Source: Schistocerca nitens (Eukaryota > Arthropoda > Insecta > Orthoptera > Acrididae). Taken from it: a stretch of 64,000 bases of DNA. Shown in pieces: positions 10,341 to 22,325 of the stretch (the first letter of the stretch is position 1; each line of letters begins with the position of its first letter). The position numbers and the translations under genes were made by a program. The notes beneath the pieces were generated by a model, which was given only the letters and a program-made list of their open reading frames with translations, was not told the origin of the DNA and searched no databases. The stretch spans positions 536,445,383 through 536,509,382 of the forward strand of contig NC_064621.1 of NCBI RefSeq assembly GCF_023898315.1, in the 5' to 3' direction.

Positions 10341-11780
10341 CATCCGCCGGGCGGAAAATAAAAATATTATTACTATTTGTTGCTGTTCTCGACACAGGCT
10401 TTCTAACTACAATGTTGGCAACCAGAAAGTGATTAGCAAAAACGTGATACCTGTAATTAGAGTCCACTGTAGCCACTCTGATGGAGAATAAAAGTTATTG
10501 ATTATTGAAGTTCATTACTCTGAGGATTTAGGATGATGTCTGGGATTCATAGAAAATGCAGTTTGCTATAACAATTTTCACTATATTCTGAAAACGATAA
10601 AGCGTAAAATTCCAGACAAATGATTACCTACATCAGCTATTGAACTAGCAGAGCTGTACAGAGTCTATTCCACGGATCCTATTATCCCTAGATAACGAAA
10701 CTGTTCAATAATTGTTATCGATGTAAATGTTAAAAGTGAATGCTCGCCAAAATTTGATACGAGTATTAATACTCATCAAAAGCCACGCTAGTAATGGTAG
10801 AAAGTCTGTCGTGCGGCGACATGTGAAAATACGACATAAGCAAACTGAGAATAAATCACTGGATTCGTTCCGTTATTAACCCTTTACCCCAATGCGAACT
10901 CATTGTTACGTGCATACTGAGTTACGTAATACGGCATCCAAGGCTGTTCCTGGCAACTGCACAAACGCGACGCGGCTTCCGATACGGAGTGCACGCTGAT
11001 ACGAATCTAGAAGAGAACTGGGGCTTACTCTAGCTCGCGCGCTCTTATTTACGAGTATTTAGCCACGGTGCAGACCGCCGAAGGTGCAGTCGGCAACATT
11101 TGCCTTACTGACTAGCCTCTGGGGCTAGCAGAATAATGCTAATAATAATACTAAATACTAATACTAATACTAAATAATTAATTGTTTCATTCGCTGAAGG
11201 CCACTGAAGCTCTCGATGTAACTGTGCACACAGCACATAAGTAAGTATCTATAATAAAATTCTAATGTGGCGAGGTTAAATACTATTGGCGAGAGAATTA
11301 TTTTAGTTGTACTGCACGCAATAGATGAGCTCTGAACTTGCCCTTTGGAGAGACGCTACAGCTACAGTTTTATAGCTACCTTTTTGAAACTTCTCACATA
11401 TTTGTTATTATAGCTGATCTCCCTTCTAATTAAATCTAAACATCCTAGCTTTACTTAATCTATCTTGCTTCTGAACTTTTAGGACACAAAAACAGAAAAT
11501 CATGAATTTCAACCAAAATATTACTTTGTGAGATCCAGCATGTTGTTTCCATTAAATTACAGTGAAAAACAAATCCGAATATAAATTATGAAATTTCTGG
11601 CTCCTTCCAGTTGCACCGATGATTTTTACGTAAAACGTCCAAATTTCGAAAACTGTTAAAGTTAATAAACTGAAACTTAACACATTATTATTTTACCATC
11701 ATTCCTGACATGCTATCAATTTTTCAGATTATTTACTTTATTTTTAAGGTATTGCACAACATTCGTTATGCCATAGCTAG
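10341..11780. other. Unassigned AT-rich sequence
   Basis: Mostly A+T with scattered stops in all frames. A short impure trinucleotide tract (taa/tac units) lies at 11137-11183. I see no gene, promoter or element end here. Confidence 0.3.
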
Positions 11781-11784
11781 TTAC

Positions 11785-12580
11785 AGTGGACTAGGCTGGC
11801 ACACAATGGAAAGCATGTGAATTTTATATGACGTGAGTAGGCTGCTTCCCTACAGTGGGAACACGTAATGTACCCAGGAACGTTATTGAATATGATCGTT
11901 TTGGCAGTCCAGGTGTTATGGTGTGTGGAGGCATAATTCTGCTTTGACGAACAGCCCTCCAAGTCCTTGAACACGTACACTCACAGGTCGACGTTATTGT
12001 GACAATATGCTCCTACGTCTTTTCAGAGACCTTGTCATCATTTTTAAGGACGACAACGTGAGAGCGCATCGAACAGCCCAGATGGAGGTGATCTTGGAAT
12101 TAGAGGATATTCCGCGTATGCACTGACATGGCAGTTTCCCGGACTTAAATACCATCGAGTACGTGTGGGATGCGTTGGCAACACATATTTCTGCACGTCT
12201 GCATGCATCAACGATCATCCAGAAGTGTCCAAACATGCTGGAGAAGTGATGAAAAAAAATGTTCAAATGGTTATGAGCACTATGGGACTTAACATCTGAG
12301 GTCATCAGTCCCCTAGAACTTAGAACTACTTAAACCTAACCAACATAAGGACATCACACACATCCATGCCCAAGGCAGGATTCGAACCTGCGACCGTATC
12401 GGTCACACGGTTCCAGATTGAGGCGCCTAGAACCGCACGGCCACACCGGCCGGCGGAGAAGGAATGGAACGCCCTATGATTAGAACTCCTTACCAACCTT
12501 GTAGCCAACCTACGTGTTCATTGCAGAGCACGTACTGCCGTCTATGATGATCATACACCCTATTAAAAACCATTTCGTCG
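11785..12580 (+). pseudogene. Tc1-like transposase remnant interrupted by a SINE
   Basis: The C-terminal two thirds of a Tc1-type transposase can be followed in broken frames: YGGPGVMVWGG-like sequence at about 11905-11940, a degraded second catalytic region (ttaaggacgacaacgtgagagcgcat, 12043-12068), then FPDLNTIEYVWDALATHIS at about 12138-12195, which holds the third catalytic acidic residue. After the SINE (12252-12454) the C-terminal tail continues with EEWNAL and ends near 12570. There are several stops, and terminal repeats were not recognised. Confidence 0.7.
12252..12454 (-). mobile_element. tRNA-derived SINE (family A)
   Basis: Full-length minus-strand copy: body gctctgag-type sequence at the low end and B box (ggattcgaacct on plus) plus A-box end at the high end. 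An imperfect duplication ggagaagtgatg / ggagaaggaatg flanks it at 12240-12251 and 12455-12466. It splits a Tc1-like transposase C-terminus. Confidence 0.9.
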
Positions 12581-14649
12581 AATGCTACGCACGTATACCT
12601 ATTTTGTCTAGCTATGTGTGGAGCTTGGCGGAAAGAATTCTGTTGTTGGGTGAAATCATGGCTCAGGCCTAATTAATTCACGGGATGTGTTTTGAACTGG
12701 AGCGACAGACTACTGATAAACCTCACGCAGTAGGCAGATGGAAACAACTCTACTAGTGTTGACCATAGTTACATTCAGAGCAAATTATTTAAATTTTTGT
12801 AGTGCGGTCGCCAATAATATTGTTTCTCATTTTTGCTCATCTTGGATGCACCTTTCTGACAGCCTGCAGGTTAACGAATTACGCAGGTATCTGCGAAGAA
12901 ATTGAATTTCATACATCAGTCTGCATATCAGTTATTTAAAATCGACAAGTGGTGTATCTGCCACGATTCATGGAAAACAACAAAGATTAAGACTCATGTA
13001 ACTGAATAAAGGTACATCCATAACCAGGGGGAACTGAATAACGAACTGAACCAGGCCTTCCCAGCACTCGTAATACCTTCCAGTTTAAATGATGCCGTAT
13101 CCTGGTTTTTGAAAAGGTACCGAGCTTAATATTTAAAATTAATCATATGTTCATAAGAATTAACAGGTATATACTAAAATTATACCACTGACACAATCTA
13201 AGGTCCCGTTTAAATCGCAAAAGATCACAATTAGTAATATATTAAAAATTTAAAAACTTTTATTACCTTTTCAGTGAATGTATAAAAAAATCTTGCATGG
13301 GGCAGTTACCTTCAGTCCTCAGCTGTCATTGACTAAGTGCCCCATTTGTACACAGGTGAATGACAAATATTGAGTAGAATATCTTGCTAAAAATATAGTA
13401 AAATAATGAAAGACGCAAAGCCTCTCGGTAACTACTGGCACCTTTGAAGTAATCTTTCATATAGATGCACCTAACAACTCCATATTTTCGTTTTTACTCG
13501 AAAATTCTCTGAATTAATCAAGTTTTTACAAATGTGACTAAGAGGATTACATATCGCACTGCCAAAGCTCTAAAGTTTCTTAGTAGAATTACTTATGAAC
13601 ACGATGCAAACTTTTACTTTCGAGCTTCTTGTTCATTAATTTCAGATGAGGTTGTGAAATGACGTCTAACGTAACTAAATTTTCTTTTCGTTGATCCTTT
13701 GACATACTGTTTTTCTTTCTCTCTTTCTCTACGTCCACCAACATCGATAAATATTTCTCACTATATTTCACTCTTCTGCGTTTATCTCACTTGTTAGATT
13801 TTAAGGAGGCCCAGAGTATCTAAATTTTATATCGAATTTCTTCTCTAGAGATAAAAAGTTTATAAACTTCTTCTGGATCGAAGAGTACGTCTGGTCAAAA
13901 AAAATGAATAGTATACTTACGGAACTTGTCCTGAGGCACAACTGTTAGCGGACTGCAAGGCATTACTCACCTGCAACAGAAAACATACTATGATAAGAAA
14001 AAATTCTTTTCTGCGTATAAAGACATGGCAATATGTAAGATTTAACTACACTAACAACAGTAGCTGACGAAGTTCTTTTTCGCTCACTTGTAACTTCACC
14101 CTGTTTACCCCAAACAGTGAAGAACTGCTCAGGTTCAGTCGACATCAGTGCGTGATATCCACAGCTCCAGCTCCATGTCACTGCCTCCGAGCGTCATCAC
14201 TAAAGTGTGGTCCGAACATGATAAATATCGGTCGAAACTGGTCGCTACTTGTTATAATTATAATAATAATAATTATTATTATTATTACTATCGTTAATTC
14301 CCCCTTAAGGAGAGTGCTAGAACACAATAAATTTTCATGACATTTTCTCTCTCTCTCTTTTTTCTTACCAAAAGCCCTCATACATTCATTGCGTTTGTTC
14401 TCCCTTTCTTCTATCAACTTCCTTCCCGTTGTCTTCTCTTTGGGCATTTGCCAAAATTTCTGTTTTCTGATTTTTTTCTCTGTATTTTTCCCTGTACGTC
14501 ATATCTTCTGTTGAGATGTTCAGTTTCTTGAGGTCTTTCGTGACGAGGCTAAATTTACCAATCACAGCCGGGTAAACCGTCGAAACATGAACTATTGATC
14601 TGTTAACAATCCCCTTGTGTCCAAGTCAGGGGGAACGTAAATGTGTGAT
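12581..14649. other. Unassigned sequence with a possible minus-strand exon
   Basis: AT-rich sequence without recognised repeat. On the minus strand 13921-13952 (32 nt, open in one frame) is followed by a good splice donor (gtaagtat) and preceded by ccttgcag; a second acceptor with a better pyrimidine tract lies 18 nt further upstream, giving a 50-nt alternative. No protein family is recognisable. Confidence 0.2.
14251..14289. repeat. Palindromic (TAA)n/(TTA)n tract
   Basis: A run of aataataata followed directly by attattatta forms a near-perfect inverted repeat that could extrude as a hairpin. Confidence 0.8.
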
Positions 14650-15112
14650 GTGGGATAGTGAACCATCAGCTCATAGCCTCGCTTTTCGTACACAGAACAC
14701 TGAACGCCCGCAAGTATTGCAGCCTCCTAACAGGCCACCTTCGACGGATGCTAGAAGACGTTCCTGTGTGAATTAAGAGGAACCTGTGATACCGCATGAT
14801 GCCTGTCCAGCCCATAGTGCTCGAGGCACTACAGTATGTCTTCAAGAATTGTTTCGAAATCTTTGTATTAGACACAGAATACCTGTAGGTTGGCGGGCCT
14901 TTTCCGAGCATTTGACGCCTGTAGACTTGCTTCTGTTGGGCAAGCTGAAATACGATGTATACATGGACATACTAATTACGCCCGATGATATGCAACGACG
15001 TGCTACTGTAGCCTGCTTTGAGATCTCCACTGAAATACTAGCACGTGTGCAGCAGTCGTTGCAGACAGGAAGCGTGTTTTGCCCCTACCGGTGGTCATTT
15101 TGAACACAACCT
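14650..15112 (+). pseudogene. Tc1/mariner-superfamily transposase C-terminal remnant
   Basis: The plus frame at 14786-15103 reads DACPAHSARGTTVCLQELF, then a region equivalent to WPARSPDLTPLDFFLWG in related copies (here RAFSEHLTPVDLLLLGKLKY), ending in FEISTEILARVQQSLQ. The same C-terminal architecture appears at 17715-18065. The upstream part (14650-14785) belongs to the same gene in other frames. Catalytic residues are partly lost and the N-terminus is absent. Confidence 0.6.
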
Positions 15113-15739
15113 TTTATGGTCAGTTGTCTCGTTACTGATCAGAATCCCCATAACTACTGCTTGCACTTGTGTTGTTCTTTAGTGTGTCCTACCGCAGGTA
15201 TTGTACAAGTGTCGGTGTGGGAACGTTTCAACATACGATACCTAATAAGAGACTCGTACCAGAATCCTGCAACAAATACCACAGACATTCTAATTTACCC
15301 TACTTGGCCTGTTAATGTCAACAGTGATCGTTCCTTTTAAAAAGTGTTCGTTTGCACAAGAAAAGCTTTGTAAATATTATTAAAATCTGTTCACTGGCCA
15401 AATATGCGAGCCCCTGACTACCAACCCATTCCGTGAAAAACCTCTCATCAATAGCACTTTCCGGTTCCGCAATGTTTGCGGTGAAAGTTTTAGGTAATTC
15501 ATCCTGTGTATGACTAGAAATTTTTTTCCAACTATTATTATTTTGAAATAACATCACTTACAGTTAAATATGATTAGCGGGTTTCTGCTCCATTACAATA
15601 TTGTAAGAAACGAAGTTATATGACTTAATTAAGTTTCAAAACCTTAAACATCACATGCGGCGCTAAACAATATAAGAGGTAAGGTAAATTCGATCTGCGC
15701 TTCTTCTGATTACATGGCGACAATCCATAACCATAGATA
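15113..15739. other. Unassigned sequence
   Basis: No recognisable gene, element end or tandem repeat. Confidence 0.25.
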
Positions 15740-15752
15740 CACAAAGAGAGCT

Positions 15753-15944
15753 AAAAAATGTCTCTGAGCACTATGGGACTTAACATCTGAGGTCATCAGT
15801 CCCCTAGAACTTTGAACTACTTAAACCTAACTAACCTAAGGACATCACACACATCCATGCCCGAGGCAGGATTCGAACCTGCGACCGTAGCGGTCGCGCG
15901 GTTCCAGACTGTAGCGCCTAGAACCGCTCGGCCACTCCGGCCGG
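15753..15944 (-). mobile_element. tRNA-derived SINE (family A)
   Basis: Full-length minus-strand copy with intact A and B boxes and a perfect 13-bp duplication, cacaaagagagct, at 15740-15752 and 15945-15957. Clean boundaries and near-consensus sequence suggest a fairly recent insertion. Confidence 0.92.
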
Positions 15945-15957
15945 CACAAAGAGAGCT

Positions 15958-16736
15958 GAACAGAATTACAGAGAATTCCTACTTGAAATGTGTTTCATGT
16001 TTAAAAATCAATTACGACCCTTAAATATATGATAAAAATAAGATAAAGTTGACCTGTATTTCTTCTGAGTCAATGGCGACAAGCCACAACCACAAAGACA
16101 TGTATAGCAACAGACTTGAAAATATTTAGTGTTAGAATTACGGAGAATGTTTACTTGCTTGAAATGACATTTCCCGTTTGGCTGTTATCTGGTTTAAGGT
16201 TACTGTCCTGTTAAAATTAAAGTGATACACTAGCTTGAATGCGATGTTTTAACACTTTCACAAATGAGTGGCACATTTGAAGTCTACAAAGTCTCATTTG
16301 AATATAATGTAACTTTCTCTTTCAGATTGTTACGATGAAATAATCCACGGATAGAGTTATTTATCTTTGGAATTATTTAAGAAACACAAATATTAATAGG
16401 ATTAATTTGCAGAAATATTTGGAACTTCTTTTCTTGTTGTAATTTCGCTCAAAACCTGAATATGAGGATTCCTTGTATAACATTCTTTTTACAGAAAATT
16501 GTCATCGACAAGTTTCGCTTTTATCTTTCAATTCAAAGTGCATGCGATCGGTAGAGGAAGTGAATGATCGATTGCGACTAGCAAAACAGATGCATTAGGA
16601 CAATGTCAAACCGTTTTGAAACTAGTATTAATGTTGCACCCCATCCCCATCCTACAACTTTAGTAACGTTTTATTAACTTCAGGGTTTTGAAAGCGCGTC
16701 TTTGAGGTTACATATGGTCAATCAATTTTTGCTTCA
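15958..16736. other. Unassigned AT-rich sequence
   Basis: The stretch just after the SINE at 15958-16135 has weak similarity to the sequence just before it at 15680-15740 (tacatggcgacaatccataaccatagatac versus tcaatggcgacaagccacaaccacaaagac at 16070), suggesting an old direct duplication. Otherwise nothing is recognised. Confidence 0.3.
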
Positions 16737-16744
16737 GTTCCACA

Positions 16745-16944
16745 GCCGGCCGGTGTGGTCGAGCTGTTCTAGGCACTTCAGTCTGGAACCGCGCGACCAC
16801 TACGGTCGCAGGTTCGAATCCTGCCTCGGGTATGGATGTGTGTGATGTCCTTAGGTTAGTTAGGTTTAAGTAGTTCTAAGTTCTAGGTGACTGATGACCT
16901 CCGATCTTAAGTCCCATAGTGCTCAGAGCCATTTGAACATTTCT
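16745..16944 (+). mobile_element. tRNA-derived SINE (family A)
   Basis: Full-length plus-strand copy beginning gccggccggtgtggtcgagc, B box ggttcgaatcc, ending in agccatttgaacatttct. An 8-bp duplication, gttccaca, lies at 16737-16744 and 16945-16952. The A box is altered (gtggtcgagctg). Confidence 0.9.
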
Positions 16945-17021
16945 GTTCCACACAAACAATTACATGTTGTTTTCATCCATGCAATTTGAAACAGGCCAAT
17001 ATTAAACTGCTGTAAACTCCA

Positions 17022-17336
17022 CTGTCAGCCTCTGTAGCTGAGATGTCAGCGTAAATGGCTGCCATGTGAAAGATATGGGTTCGATTCCCGATATTGCTAA
17101 GGAGTTTTCCTTGGTGAGAGAACTGGTAAGGGATGCACTCAGCCTCGTGATGCCAATTGAGGAACTACATGACAGAGCGGTGTCGGCTCCACAGTCCGGA
17201 AAGTTTGCAAAAGGTCGGGAGAGCGGAGTGCTGACCACATGCCCTCCGTACTGCATACGCATGTCACCGCAAGGCAGAGGATGACATGGCGGCCGGTTGA
17301 CATTCCTTGGGTGTTCACGGCCTGAAATAGGAAATC
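17022..17336 (+). mobile_element. tRNA-derived SINE (family B head, shared body with the 5S SINE)
   Basis: The head has a tRNA-like A box (tgtagctgagatgtcagcg) and B box (gggttcgattccc). The body carries gcactcagcctcgtgatgcc and gggagagcggagtgctgaccac, the same modules that follow the 5S head at 6682 and 17507. The 10-bp sequence gtaaactcca at 17012-17021 and 17337-17346 is the apparent target-site duplication. Confidence 0.85.
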
Positions 17337-17506
17337 GTAAACTCCATTCCGTTCAGATGTGAACGCACCTAATGATAAGCTGCTCATTCAAATTGTGTCA
17401 CCAACGCTCACTTGCACATATCATCATAATGCGTTGAAGCTCGCATGTATAACGTGATTCAAGCACTATTTACATTGTTTTCATGCCTCTGAAGATGGGC
17501 AAGCAA

Positions 17507-17714
17507 CGGCCTTGCCGCAGTGGTTACACCGGTTCCCGTGAGATCACCGAAGTTAAGCGCTCTCGGGCGTGGTCGGCACTTGGATGGGTGACCATCCAGG
17601 CGGCCATGCGCTGTTGCCATTTTTCGGGGTGCACTCAGCCTCGTGATGCCAATTGAGGAGCCACTCGACCGATTAGTAGCGGCTTCGGTCAAGAATACCA
17701 TCATAACGACCGGA
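17507..17714 (+). mobile_element. 5S rRNA-derived SINE, copy 2, 3'-truncated
   Basis: The 5S internal promoter is better preserved than in copy 1: acaccggttcccgtgagatc, A box aagttaagc (17550-17558), intermediate element, and C box tggatgggtgacc (17581-17593). The body begins gcactcagcctcgtgatgcc and stops at acgaccggaga, directly against a transposase fragment at 17715, so the 3' portion has been lost. Confidence 0.85.
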
Positions 17715-18065
17715 GAATGGTCATGTGGTATCAGAATGACGGATGCCCTGCACATAACGCCTTACGAGCACGACGACTTCTGAACCGTAAGTTCCCTGGT
17801 AGGTGGATTGGACGAGGTGGCCCAGTTAACTGGCCTGCCCGATCTCCGGACCTTACACCGCTGGATTATTTTCTTTGGGGAGCAGTGAAGGATGCTGTTT
17901 ACCAACATGAACCAACAACACCAGAGGACATGAAGCAACGCATTATTGGTGCTTGTACAGCCATCAAAGAGGAAGCAGTAGCACGAAGTATGGCATCCTT
18001 CATCCGCAAAGTGACCCTATGTATGCAAGCCAATGGGCATCACTTTGAGCATGAGATGTGAACGC
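17715..18065 (+). pseudogene. Tc1/mariner-superfamily transposase C-terminal fragment
   Basis: An uninterrupted 114-codon frame (17717-18061) contains the second catalytic region WYQNDGCPAHNALRARRLL, then FPGRWIGRGGPVNWPARSPD and LTPLDYFLWGAVKDAVY, which holds the third acidic catalytic residue. It ends in the typical CMQANGHHFEHEM tail. The N-terminal DNA-binding domain and first catalytic residue are missing. Reading-frame preservation suggests a younger age than the related remnants at 14650, 29995 and 31203. Confidence 0.75.
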
Positions 18066-18960
18066 CATGTTTAGTATGTAGTGCTGGTATCACAGTGGAA
18101 GTTTCTACAAAGGGCCATTTTACCCAGTGATGTTAAGAAACATTTGTGTGCAACAATTTGTCATTTAACGCATTAGATAAACATAACATTGATAATTATG
18201 TGATAATAAAACTAATTGGTTACACATGTTTACATTCATCTTCCATGTCCCACCTGAACTTCCCAAATCAAAACATTTTTACCTAAACAACGGTAAAACT
18301 TTTAGTCCACTTGCTCGTTTCACTAAAACCATCAACATGAATTTTACTATTACGAGTGAATGATTAACTGTCACTTGCGCTAGATCTACAGTAAACTAAA
18401 GTTTTAACGTTGAACGGTATCACCTTTTTAGTAACGGATTAACGATAAGCGAAGTTAACTTTGTGACTAACGTTGCGGTACACAGATATGTTACAGAACC
18501 GCATCACCCCTAGCCTATGGGATAAATACCTGCTGGAATGTACGACGTTAATGCAGGATGGCAGCAGACCGTATTATTCGTTTCGGACCTCTTGATAAGT
18601 ATGGAAGTGTAATTACGCATGTCAATCACATCGCGATTACGGGCAGCATGGCGTTCACGCCTGAGCCTCAGGACGTGCGGTAGTAGCGTCTTAATATCTC
18701 GGTATGTAATGGGAATATTGCGATGTAATCAACGCCATTGTGTATGTGCTTTGTCATGCTATGGATTGCTGAAGAAGAAATATAGGAGGTCCATTTAAAA
18801 AAACATGTTTGTGTTAAAAAACTCATATACTTTCGTTTTAGAATGTTTCCAAATATGTACATTCATGGACCCCAGCCCTACATTGATACCCGTGAAAGTC
18901 GTTTTCCAACAGCTGTTATTGTTCCAGAGATATTTTGGGTGGACAAGATAGCTGGGACGC
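18066..18960. other. Unassigned sequence
   Basis: Several short GC-poor stretches; no gene. The last 60 bp (to ggacgccctgtat) look like the end of a DNA transposon or MITE abutting the element that starts at 18963, but no partner end was found. Confidence 0.3.
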
Positions 18961-18962
18961 CC

Positions 18963-20572
18963 TGTATATGGTGTATCAAATCTTATGGGTCACATTGAAA
19001 CAGGTGATAGTGGATCCACAATCAATTAGATTGAGATAGGGAACCAATGGTATGAAATGCATTTTTATTGTGTTATGGACTTACACAGCATGTTGCGCTC
19101 TCTCAATGATCCCTGGCGTTTGTTTTACAAGGAGACAGGTAGAACGGACCCTAGCAAACAGGTCTTTATCCGTTTCTACTGGCGTTTCATACATCAACGT
19201 CTTGACGTAACCCCAGAGAAAAAATTCCAGAGGTGTGACGTCCGGCGATTGGGCTGGGCATGAGACAGGACCTCTAGTTCCAACATAATTGAGTGTGGGT
19301 GTTGTTCAGGTGACTGCGGACGTTAACATCGAAAGGGCGTGGTGCATCCCCGTGTTGAAAGCCCAGCCTTTCACGGACAACGAGACGTACAGTCTCCAAC
19401 AACTGTGGCAGCACATCTCGCAGGAACAGCAGGTAACATGGACCAGTCAAATGGGGAGGTAGCAGGTAAGATCCTATTAGGTGACTCTGAACAATGCTCG
19501 CCCATACGATGACAGAGAATAGTTCCTGGTGGCCACCGATATGAGTGGCTTGGGGATTTTTCTCACACCAGGCATGGCTGTTGCCACTGTTCGAAACACA
19601 ATCTCGGGCGAATGAGGCCCATCCGTGAACAATACAAACTGTACGCATTTCGGCACTACAGAGTTGTGATGGATAATCCATTGACGGAAGTGAATTAGGG
19701 GCTCAAAATCCGTTTTTGCCTGTGTTTGCACACGTTCTTTATGCTATGAGTGTGATGCCTGTTCCATCAGTACTACTCACATAGTATCCTTTGCAATGTA
19801 TTTTTCACGGACAAGTTCAAGGAAGCTTATAGCCGGGAGTCGGCCACACGAACCGACACCATCTCCTAAAACTCTGTTGTTCGGACATGTGTTTGACGGG
19901 AACCTTGGCCGGCGCTCTGTGGCGTGAACGACCCTATCTCTCGTAAGTTGGTATCCATAGAGATAAACATCTTCCAATTAGGATGACGCCTGTTGGGAAA
20001 GCGTTCTCTGTACATTCACGCTGTTTTACTGGCACCATATCCTGCCGTGCTATAAATTAAATGCGTCTTCCAACTCTCACGACGAATAACCTTCCATCTT
20101 TGACTAAGCGTCATGCACTGTACACAGTAACACATCTCACCATGGGCACATTATAAGCAGTGTGATGCAATGGACAACTGGCACCAGAGGCAGTGGTGTG
20201 CGTACAACACAGGTTGATGTGCCAGTGTGATGCATGCGGTCTTCACACGGCACAGTATGTCTGTCTGGTGGTCAGGGATGTACGCTATTCATCACCTGTT
20301 GCCTGTTCCAAAGTACAACAGACACCCAGGATCTTTGCAAGAGTGCAACAGAACTGCCCGCACCATTGCAGTACATGTATTGAGATTGGCAGTCGCCGCT
20401 TTGAACAAATACCGAGGGCTACATTGTTGTTACGCGGTGTACACTGTTTGTGTCCATAACACAATGAATACTCATTTCTGACCAATGGTTCCCTACCTCA
20501 GTACAATCGGCTGTGAACCCACTACCACCTGCTTCAGTTTAACCCAAAAGGTTTGAGACACCATGTATCAGT
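18963..20572 (-). pseudogene. DNA transposon with long terminal inverted repeats, minus-strand transposase remnant
   Basis: The two ends are inverted repeats of over 100 bp with roughly 75-80% identity by eye (left: tggtgtatcaaatcttatgg; right, reverse-complemented: tggtgtctcaaaccttttgg; both continue through agggaaccaatggt / agggaaccattggt). The minus strand encodes a Tc1/mariner-superfamily transposase in pieces: an N-terminal part near 19780-20110 and the DDE core at 19274-19681, with NSHAWCEKNPQATHIGGHQ, FSVIVWASIVQSHLIGSYLL and RERLGFQHGDAPRPFDVNVR (second catalytic Asp in QHGD). Frameshifts separate the parts. Confidence 0.7.
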
Positions 20573-20582
20573 AAAGATAAAG

Positions 20583-20885
20583 TTCTGCGGTGTGGTCCTA
20601 GAAAGGCCAATCAGGTCTGACCGACCACCGTCTCATCCTCTGCCAATTGCGTCACTGGATACTTTATGGAAGAGCATGTGGTGATCACACCGCTCTCCCG
20701 TTTCCTGAACCTTGAAACAGCTACCAATCACTCAAGTAGCTTCTCATTTTGCCTCACGAGGCTGAGCGCACCTTGTTCCTGTCCTACCACCAGAGAAAAA
20801 ATACCCAGCAGTACGGGCAATCGAACCTGGTTCATTGGTTGGCAGTCAGCCACGCTGATCATTCAGCTACGGAGGCGGACAATTT
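20583..20885 (-). mobile_element. tRNA-derived SINE (family B)
   Basis: On the minus strand the head reads cctccgtagctgaatgatca (A box) and ccaggttcgattgcccg (B box), followed by the shared body with gtgcgctcagcctcgtgagg and cgggagagcggtgtgatcac. It lies directly next to the right terminus of the transposon ending at 20572. A target-site duplication was not identified. Confidence 0.75.
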
Positions 20886-21685
20886 GGGGATGTACAGGGT
20901 GCGAAATGTAGTGCACAAAGCCGCCACCTGCGGCAGCAGCAACGGCTCTAACTCGACTGGGCACCGAGACAAACTGAGCTTCAAAGGCAGATATGGGTAA
21001 CTCGTTGCAAGATATTTGTGCCAGAGGTCATCAATCGTGGAGGCCGGAGAATGGTGGTTGGCCAGTCTCTCAGCAGACAGTGAACAGACACAGTGGTGTG
21101 CAAAACTTAAGAACGAACGTCACTTTCTATGTGTTAGTGCCGAATAACGAAGTTTGATGAAACTTGGATTGTAAATAGAAAGAACTGCTAAAGTAAGAAG
21201 GTAACTGAATGAAATACGCAACGAAACGCACAGAAATGACCCTTTTATTCAAAGACAATAGTTATGCTGAAGTCACTGCAGTTGTTGATGTTCCTCTGGA
21301 TGTTAAAAAAGCCCGAACATGGTTCTTAAAGTGACCAAGGACGCCATTGCATGCTCTGTAAGTACCACCTTACTGGCCACAAGGCTGGTAACTTGTTGTG
21401 GGGTTCATTTCTCCAACAGAGCAGCTGACAGCTGCTGGATGGTCGTTGTTACGTGTGCAGCACTGCAACACGTCTCCTCAAAACACCTCACATATGCTCG
21501 ACGGGATTTCAGTCCATTCGCCACGTATCCTCGGTTTCCAAGAGCTCCTCCACGTGCGGTGCTCGATGCGGTCGCTCATTGTAGTCCATAAAAAGAAAAC
21601 TAGGGACTGATGGAGCTGTCAAAAGACGCATGTGGGTACGAAGTATAGTGCACGTCGACCAGTGAGTGTACTGTTTTCAAAGAGA

Positions 21686-21908
21686 GGGGGAGGAGGAGGA
21701 GGAGGAGATTAGTGTTTAACGTCCCGTCTACAACGAGGTCATTAGAGACGGAGCACAAGGTCGGGTGAGGGAAGGATGGGGAAGGAAATCGGCCGTGCCA
21801 TTTCAAAGGGACCATCCCGGCATTTGCCTGAAGCGATTTAGGTAAATCACGGAAAACCTAAATCAGGATGGCCGGAGACAGGATTTAACCGTCGTCCTCC
21901 CGATTGCG
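21686..21908 (-). mobile_element. tRNA-derived SINE (family D), 5'-truncated
   Basis: The minus-strand copy keeps only the 3' half of the tRNA-like head (T-arm equivalent, ggttaaatcctgtc), then the body cctaaatcgcttcaggcaaatgc. It ends in a purine-rich (gga)n tract at 21687-21710. A 14-bp duplication with one mismatch (tgttttcaaagaga / tgttttgaaagaga) lies at 21672-21685 and 21909-21922. Confidence 0.85.
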
Positions 21909-22127
21909 TGTTTTGAAAGAGATGGAAGTCAATTCGTCCATGTAACTTAATGCCTCTCCAAGCCATAACACCTGTACTACCAAATGACCATGTTCGACAT
22001 GATCCTGGAGAAGGAATGAAACTATCTACTACAAGAACTCACAAACCTCGTGGGCAGCATGGAAGTACGTATATAAAAATTAATAAATCATCCAATTTTT
22101 CTGAAAATTGTCATCATTTGTTTGTTT

Positions 22128-22325
22128 CAAATGGTTCAAATGGCTCTGAGCACTATGGGACTTAACATCTGAGGTCATCAGTCCCCTAGACTTAGAACTA
22201 CTTAAACTAACTAACCTAAGGCCATCGCGCACAACCATGCCCGAGGCCGGATTCGAACCTGCTAACGTAGCAGCAGCGCGGTTCCGGACTGAAGCGCCTA
22301 GAACCGTTCGGCCACAACGGCCGGC
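22128..22325 (-). mobile_element. tRNA-derived SINE (family A)
   Basis: Full-length minus-strand copy. The flanks on both sides are tttgtttgttt (22117-22127 and 22327-22337), consistent with a target-site duplication in a simple tttg repeat. The head carries the variant gcagcagcgcggttccgg also seen at 23590 and 50137, defining a subfamily. Confidence 0.88.
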
